Positions 40,201 through 49,200 of a DNA stretch of 64,000 nucleotides are shown in pieces. Position 1 is the stretch's first letter. Every line of letters starts with the position of its first letter. The notes beneath the pieces are model-generated. The model made no database searches. It had not been told where the DNA came from and was given only the letters and a program-made list of their open reading frames with translations. Source of the stretch: Branchiostoma floridae. Its lineage: Eukaryota; Chordata; Leptocardii; Amphioxiformes; Branchiostomatidae. The DNA is taken from positions 2,884,740 through 2,948,739 of the forward strand of contig NC_049980.1 of assembly GCF_000003815.2 (NCBI RefSeq). Reading direction: 5' to 3'. A program made the position numbers and the translations under genes.

Positions 40201-43200
40201 GAATAAGTAACCTAACATAAAAGTACTGATGATATACATGTGTAGATGATAGATCTTTGAACTTCTTTGTTCTTTGTTTGGTAGGTCTTAGCTGCAGCCC
40301 TTTGTCTCTCACTTCCACTCAACATGCCTTCCTTTCCTGTACCAGGTTCAAAGCGGTGTTCAATGTCCACTCCTTCCTCTCTTGTTTACAGTATCTTAGT
40401 ACTTCATTGCTAGTGTTGTGAAGACTTTGTGTACATTCTCGCATCTGGCAGTTATGTCATCAACCGGTATGTCGTCGAGTACCTGAAACCTATTCTTGAG
40501 CTTCACGGTGAACTGCTCTTTTCGTCTAATGGCCATATGCATGACGTCTCTCACGGACCTCCTCTACTTCCGATTCGCAGAGATATGATCCATCTGATTT
40601 TTGAGATACGTGTATGTGAGTCTTAGTAACTTATTTTAACAGTGCCACGTACAATGTACAGAAGGTTAAGGTAGTATTTTACCTCCCCGACCGAAGTCAG
40701 GTACCCATTTTTACACCTGGGTGAAGTGAGGAATGTCGTGTAAAGTGCCTTTCCCAAGACTACAACATCGGGGGCACGGCGGGTATCGAACTCGAGTCGT
40801 TAAGAGAAGTTTCCCAGGGCATAAAAGAACCCATGACGGCGGTGCGGGAGTAGAGTGTTTGTGATTGTGCTCTACTTGTAAAAGTTTAGGATATTTCGAG
40901 CTAGGAGCAAGAACTTTTCATCTGCATTTAATTTAGTGTAGTTCAAATTAGGTAGTTGGAAAATAAAGCAATACTCATCTATGGAGAGACAATTCATTAC
41001 AACTCATATGAACTCATTACAATATCAAATTAACAGACTATGCCCTCCCCCTGAATCTATTTAAATGACTGGGATGAAAAACAGAAACAGTTTAGAGTTA
41101 CTATAAATCAATATTATTTAATGTGTTCAAGAAATGAGATCAAGGACTCGCTGGATGAAGGGTACACTGTACATTTTATTGACAGATGTACACTTTATTT
41201 TTCAATCTGTACAAACAAATTACACTCGGAAAATGTCTAGAAGCTAAAATAGCGGAAAATACCTTCACTTGTGTTCCCGAAGAAATTTTAGAAAACGAGT
41301 CAGACTTTCACACTTCTACATGTATTCATTCTTTCGAAAAACCTCCAGTTCTTCTAATCCAGTGACCAAGAAGAAATTTTACAAAAATTTTAAGATTTTT
41401 ATACTAATCTTCTATTTATTTCTTCGAAGAACCTTCAGTACTCCTAATGCAGGAAACACCCAAAGTGAAAGGTCACTGATAACGTGGCTTACAATGGACA
41501 TTTAACTTAATTTAGCACCACATTATGTTTACCACTTTCTCGTCTTTTGAGTAGGATGTTTTCATCAGGACTATAACCATTAAGTCTGAATACAATGATT
41601 TGACTATACGAACACAGCATAACCCGAAAACCAACTAAGTGGATGGCAAAACAAAGTACTAGCTCTATAGAACAGATATAAGGCATTAATTAAAGCTACA
41701 GTTTTTATGTACACCGGAACACTCACTCACTCACTCACTATCCTTTGTTTGATTATACTGCTGCTGAGGTCCCTGACGCAGGGGTAGGCAGCAGTCTTCA
41801 CACCGCGCTTCCATGCGGCTCTGTCCAGTGGGTCGACCCCTGTTAGTCCCCATACCTTCATGTCTTTCCTAACACACTCCATCCAGGTTTTTCTTGGTCT
41901 ACCATGACCCCTGTTGCCTGATACTTTCAGTTTAGTGATGGTATTAATGCAGTCAGTTGATCGTTCTACGTGTCGAAACCACCTGAGATGGCAACGAAGA
42001 CTGCAACACTAAGGTAATGTCCGGGATGCCAAGTTTGTTAAGCAGGGTAGATGATGGAGTCTCATCCTGGGGTTTGACGCTGCAAATCCATCTGATCATG
42101 GCACGGTCATTGCGGCGCAACTGCTGCTGTAGATGGAGCATGGCTGCACGCATACAGGAGTCAAACACCTTGCCACGGGTTTTGAAGGGCAGGTACCTGG
42201 AGGTAAGGATGGGCAGGAGCTTCTTGAATTTACCCCAGGCGACACAGGATCTGGTGGTGATTGCAAGCTCACATCCGCCACCAGCACAGAACATGTCCCC
42301 AAGGTAACAGAAGCTGGCTTCCACGTCCAGGACCACTTCGTCCACTGTGACTTGTGTTGTAGGGCGGCCATCCAGCAGCCTGGCTTCCCCTCAACACCTC
42401 GGACAGGTGTAGTGTATTTCAACAAACTAAAGAATTAAAGTTCTCTTCCAAGCCCACTCAGGTCTCCTTGCCGTTACTCGGAGTGAGAGTGCAGATAAAT
42501 GTTAGGGTATGAAACCTGCTTTTCAATAGATCTGCTCAGTGTCACTGACAAAAGGTGGATACTTAAGTATACTTGAAACAGTTGTTTTCAAAAATTATAT
42601 CCAAATGCTTTTTGGGTGTACCTTTGTTAGTATGTTATAGAAGACCTATATATGGTGGCATCAGGGAATGATAACTTCCCTGCAGAGGAGGATCATCTTT
42701 GAAGACTGACATTAAAAATAGAGTGAAAGAATAAAGAATTGCAGTTAATGATATGCATTGCAAAACTAGATATGATTTAAATGCAAGGCATTATTAGGTT
42801 GAGAAGGATGTATGGAGGTTTGTATGTTTGCATAAAATATTTCAAAATTGTAGAACAAACTTTGGACACCGGAAAGTACTTTGACCACTGTTGGTGGAGT
42901 AAATAGAGTGGAGTGAGAGAATAAGGAATTACAGTTAATGATATGCATCGCAAAACTAGATATGAGTTAAATGCAAGACATTATTAGGTTGAGTGGGACG
43001 TATGGACTAGGCTTGTACATTTGTATGTTTGCAGAAAATATTTCAAAATCTTAAAACAAAATTTGGACACCAGAAAGAAGTATTTTGACCACAGTTGGTG
43101 GAGTATCCGACATTCATCGGCATTTTCAAATCCTATCCAAGTCATGTAAACAACACTAACTATACATATATATATCCATATGTTTTAGACCAAGTTTAAC

Positions 43201-46200
43201 TGTAGAAGCTTGGTATAAAATGACTATGAACTCTCCTCTACTTCACTCTTGTTCTTTTCTTGGGCCGGCAAGCCCCAAAACACATGAACGCCTGCTGGTA
43301 TAATCTGTTCATTTTCGAATCCAACATCTGATTCACTTATTCTATTTAGGTCTGTTTTTATAGACCAATCCAACAACAAAAAACAGTTTTGTACTGGTAC
43401 CAACTCCTAGTCAGGACCACTCACATTACTGGACTCGTCAGGGGGATTCTTGAGTTGAAAGGATCTATCAGCACGACACACAAAGCAAATGGGGCAAAGT
43501 TCCTTTTGAAAGAAAGAAATGACTCTTAATGCTTTTGATGTGATTGATTTGTGCTATCAAAAAAAGGGAGGTGGCAGCAGTTCAGCTTGTTTAAGTGAAA
43601 AATGTATGGTTGTAATACACATACTACATTTGTATATTCTAGAAGTTACCACTAAATGGAACCGCTTACCTTCCTTTGCATGATGACTTGCTGTTCTGTG
43701 TACTGAGACAGCAGCTCTTTGCAGACAGCAAAGTTTCCTGCTTCTGTGGCCAGAAAAATGGGAATGTTTCCATCCTGGATCAACAGAGAATGAGCCAAAA
43801 TTACAAGGTGGTCCTGGGTTCTTGCAGTTCATAAGCTGAAGAAAGAAAATCCACAGTCCACTTAAACAGCTGTACTATTTAAGAGCAAATGTCCGTAAAA
43901 AAAAAGAAGCAAACAATAGTTCTCAGGTAGAAAAAAATCCATTTGGCTCATATTTTGCACAGTGATAGTACTTGGTCCACAACCCCTCAAAATAGCTTTC
44001 TTTAAGTCAAAAGTCATTGTTGCATGACAACAGCCCAAACAAGTTTTGAGGCCATTTTCACAGATTTTTGCCTGTCAACAACATGAATTTAATTGGAAAT
44101 TTAGCCAACCTGAATACCTTAACTATAGCGGTAAGATGATTTTTTCAAGCAAACTTGCCCATAAACTTTCTTTTCTAATCCCTGTATCGTACATTTCAGA
44201 CATATTGTGGGTATGATTGTATGTCTAAGGTCCACTATACCCGTATACGTATGATGTCAAAACCATGAAACAAGCCGCAATCCTATCCAATTCACGTTCA
44301 CACTGTTCTGGTCAATCAGGTGTGCGGCAATCCACCGAATCCAACTTGCAAGGTGGATCGCAAATGAATCCAAAATGGGAAATCCAATCGGAATAGTTGC
44401 GTTCACATTACAAAAATGTGATCCAATTGGGTAATTTTAATCAGATTCCTTGTTAAAACTCACTTGTTTTTTTAGTGTAAATGGGGTCAAAATCTGACAA
44501 ACTAAGATGATTCTCCAGTGGGCTGGAAAGAGGGCAATTTACAATCCTATCTAGAAATTATGGGGTTTTCAGAAAACCCTGTCCAGTCCAGACATGGAAA
44601 TGGGGCAGAAAACCCTGTCCAGTCTGAGTAGGACCACACATAGTTCAAACTTATTACAAATATCATTTTAAAACCCTCTCATTGACTTGGAATGGACTCT
44701 ATCACTGTGGAAAACATATTAAGCTAAATCAACTTTTTTACCCTGAGCACTGTTGTTTGATTCAAACATTTGCTCTTAAGCCTTAAACTGCCAAAACCGG
44801 ATATATCCGGCACACATATACATGCCCTGTGTGCCGTGCCCGGTTATAACCGGGATAGTGTATTCCCCCGAAGTAGCAGCTTTGCGCGCGTGTAGCGCAC
44901 AAACCCCGGGTGTCTCTATTCAGGGGTCAGCGGCCAACCCTGGCACTAATAGCATATTATAGGGCTGAAACTGTGGCAGTTTAAGGGTTAAGAATGATAA
45001 CATTAGCCCACCTTGTCCTGTACCAGCCGTCCCTCCTTCCCAGAAACCTTCAGGAGCATCTGTACCACATTTATGGCTCCACTGGGTCTGGATGCTGCTG
45101 TGTGGAGAGGCAACTGTTCCTTTTGCTGCAGGTTTAAAAAATTAGACTTTACTGAACTTCATCTTGTACAATTACAGTGGCATGTAGGAGCTTCTTTTAT
45201 TGTGAGATTACATGCATAATATGCAGCAGTGCAATTGTTTCATGACAGAATGGACTGTGTGCCAACACACGAATGCCTGTCCATCACTTCCATTTGTGCT
45301 CTCATGGACAAATCAACATAAAGTTAATACATTCACTACCAAAATTATATTTCGCCATTTTTTTCTCAGGTTCCAAATTAATGCATAATTACATAGTTCA
45401 GCATGAAGCAGGATTATACTAGAAAGGCAACATTTACAAGCCAATACAGCATACATGTGTTATGATAATAAATCACTCCCTCTCCCTCCTTATTCAAAAG
45501 TGAACTAGTCCCTTCCAAATGAACCCTTTGAAGGAAATGAGGTAGACTGAGTCTCTGATACAACAAATACATCAAGACATGCTGGAAGAAAGATTGACAA
45601 CAGAACTTCATTCAGTACAGGGTTCTAGCCAGGATTTATCAAGAAGCGACCCAACAGGGTTGGGGGAGGTCTAAATGTATACGTATGTGGAAGGGGTGTC
45701 TTAATTGGTGTTTCCATGTTGGTAGAGATTTTGAAAATGTAGGGTAAAAAGTTGGCACTCTAAGGGTACCCATGAGGGGACTGAACTGAGGGGACTTCAA
45801 TCTGTTTACACCACATGTAATTTGAAGAAATTTTTGTCAGTTTGGAATGTTTGAACATTTTTCATATTTGATCAGACATTGTTCCAGTGCTGATCAGAAG
45901 TAAAATACAATATGCTAGTAGACGACTTGCATAATGGTCCTCATTTAGCATGGGGGTTGCAAATTTTAGTGTCATTATAAAGCCTGTTGCACTAAAATCT
46001 AACTAGAACCCTGCAAAAAAGAGTTAAGAAATAGCATGCTGTGAATTTGTACATTTCTTGATTTCATCATGCAGAAACCTGTACCTGGAAACTTCAATGG
46101 ATTTGAGACTTACATGCACATGCTTGCACTGAACAACTGCATTAAAGAATTGTCATAATTATGGCAACAAAGTTTGTCATAATTACTGCTCGGCTCTTGA

Positions 46201-49200
46201 AAGCCCGATTATTGCCAACGTTACGTCCAGCAAAAGATGAGTCACCGAAAGAGCAGGCCACATGGATAGGCAACTGGTCTAGAGGCTAAAGGAGTCAGAT
46301 ATTTAGTCATGAGTAAGAGAAATATGGGCATTAGAAATCACAATGTCATGTATCAATCATAAGCCTGATTCGCAGGCTTCCGGAGCGGTAGCATTTATTT
46401 TAATTGTTGGGGTGGGGGGGGGGGTGCTGGTGCATGATTTTCAACATGCTAGAGAGTTAGCCAGCATAGAACCTTAGCCCATATTGAAAATTGCGAACAA
46501 GTGCTAAAAAAAAAAATAAATGTCACCGCTCCAGAAGCCTGCATGGGAGGCTAATATATCATACTGAAAGATTTATAAAAAAAATTACATTGAGGTGATG
46601 ACTGTAGTGTAATACCTGTATATGTACATATCTTAGGCCACAAAAAATTATTCAATTGGTTCTGGGAATGCCTCTTATTTTTCACCAATTCACTGTGCCT
46701 CTCACTAAATGTTGTGCTGAGGTCTGCTTGGGATCTGGACTAATGGAAATTTTAGCACGTTTCATTTTACTCCACATTTTACTCAAGGTCTGCCTTTGCT
46801 CTGTTGAATGACATACAGCACTGGGAAGCAAGTTCCAGGGGATTGTGATTTTGACTTCACACCCAAGCAAGCAGCATTTCAGGATGTCAGAAGGAGCGGA
46901 AGACAAGATCTTGGAAAGGCGAGAAGCAAAGTTACCCAGATATTCCACAGCATACCACACTGAGTCCCCAACAAAATCCTGAAGCATCCCGCACAAAATT
47001 CTTTAAAAGGGTGATACCACTGCAAATCCCGAATGCAGTACTGTTACAGGTAGCAGAAGTTGGGTTTGCTGAAAAGATGTCTACCAGTCCTAATGTCTAA
47101 CTGGCCTGTATAGTGTTAACTCTTTGTTAGCAACATGTGTACCTTTCACAAAATACAATCGTCATGTACTCCTTCCCAAAGAACCGTCATCACTGCACAG
47201 TAAACTACATCTGGTGTTTAACCAGCACAGTTACAATACACGGTATGTAACATAGAACTGATCAACAGGGGTGCCTTAAAGCATTTGCACAAACCCTATG
47301 AAATTTGTACGAATATTATGTGATACACACGAATCACTATGCGAAAATGCACAAATATTATGAAATTCGCATGAATCACTATGTGATTCACACGAACCTT
47401 ATGAGATTTGCACGAACCTTATGCGAAATTGCGCAACCACTGCCGGGGTCACGTGACAGACGGAGCGGGATTTTCAAGATAGCGGCTTCGATCGGCGGCG
47501 ACGGAAAATACAATGTAACACGCCGAAATGAAGCAAAACAGTAGCTCACAGGCTATCAAATACATCTTTGCGACAGTTAATGTCCATTCCATGCCTTGAA
47601 ATATTAATATCACGGGTAGAAACGCTCAAAATCATGCCTCCTCCCGGCCGCCGTTTTTGCATAAGGATCGTGCAAATCTCATAAGGTTCGCGTGAATCAC
47701 ATAGTGATTCGTGCAAATTTCATACTATGCGTGCATTTTTGCATAGTGACTTGTACGAATTTCATAATATTCGTGCGTTTTCGCATAGTGATTCGTGTGT
47801 ATCACATAATATTCGTACGAATTTCATAGGGTTCGTGCAAAAGCTTAGGCACCCCTGATAAACTGAAGAAAATAGTCTTCAGAAATCTTTCGAATCTCTC
47901 AACATATAGCACATGAGGTATATGCATTTTTATGCTATTTTGTATGGTGATTGTTGGTACTTGTAAGGCCACACCAATTCTATTTGTTGCTTTGGTGATT
48001 CGCCAGTCCATTTTATTTCATTTTCCCCCAAAAATTAAGTCCTGGGAAAAACAATACAGGTTTTGCTATCATAAACCTGTAAACATTACCATTCAGAGCC
48101 ACAGACCCATAATCTCCCTCTGAAAACAATGCCGAACATAAGTAACAAATTAAAGGAAGGGATCCCTGTATAAAACTTGCCATTAATGATTTAACTCCTC
48201 AGGATCTTTTTTTTGTTGTTATTTTGAGCCATATATATTTACCCCAGACCTTTTGAACAAGTTTAACTTTATTTTTTTTTCGACAAGTCTGTCCAATTTT
48301 TTTCTGAAAACAATCAGAGATTCTTAGCAACAAATGAATTTAGTGTGGCCTAATGATGGGATTTTGTTATATGCTAATATATGTAATTGTTATGCCCAGT
48401 GTCCATGTTTTCTGTGTAATTTTGTTACTCCTGGAAGAGAAGTTGTCACAGTGGCAGTTACATGTAAAGTACATGCAACAGCTATAGGAGGTAATTTAAC
48501 AATAAACAATAACTATGGATTGACTGTCTGACCGTTTCCAAAATCATATCCAGTTGCTTGACCAATGGACCCTTCCAGCCGAACGCCATATCGAACAAAT
48601 AGAACCCCCTATTCTATTTGGAATACTCGGTAAAAAACAGCCCTAGTGGGACAGGAATAGGCTAAGAAAAATGCTCTGCCTTTTTGTGTTGAAGACTATA
48701 CCGACCGAGTATTGTTGTTTGGGGAAGGGTAGAAGAGACGGGACTCTGCACTGGCGGACTTTGTAGTAGTAACTTATATTTGACACGTGGTACAAGCTCC
48801 CTCTCCGCGAGCAACCGAGCTACTTTCTTCTTAATTTGGTTTTTCTCCAGAGCATGTATGCACATGCCATGCATACAACAAACGCGGTAGAAAACCTGTC
48901 ACATATATACATACTTTACACCTGCATCGACCGCATGTCAGAAAGCGGGCACTACTGCGATGGAGAGCCTCCCGCTTCCGCTTTGACTGAAATTATATCG
49001 CCCTTACGGCAACTATATACGTCACCTCCTCAAATGACTGTACCCAGTGGATGTAGCCATCCACAAAGAATGCATAGCATTTTTCTTTCGCCCATTCTGA
49101 GAGGATTTTAAGGCCCCCAAAGCTAAACCAAAGTCAGTCGGTATCCTCAGCCTAATAGCTGCGGCGGCCATGTTTTTGCAACTTGCGCCGTTTTTGACCG

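Noticed and set aside
42017-42438. Plus-strand ORFs opposite the LINE fragment
   Set aside because: Shadows of the minus-strand reverse-transcriptase frame, which has the clear homology.
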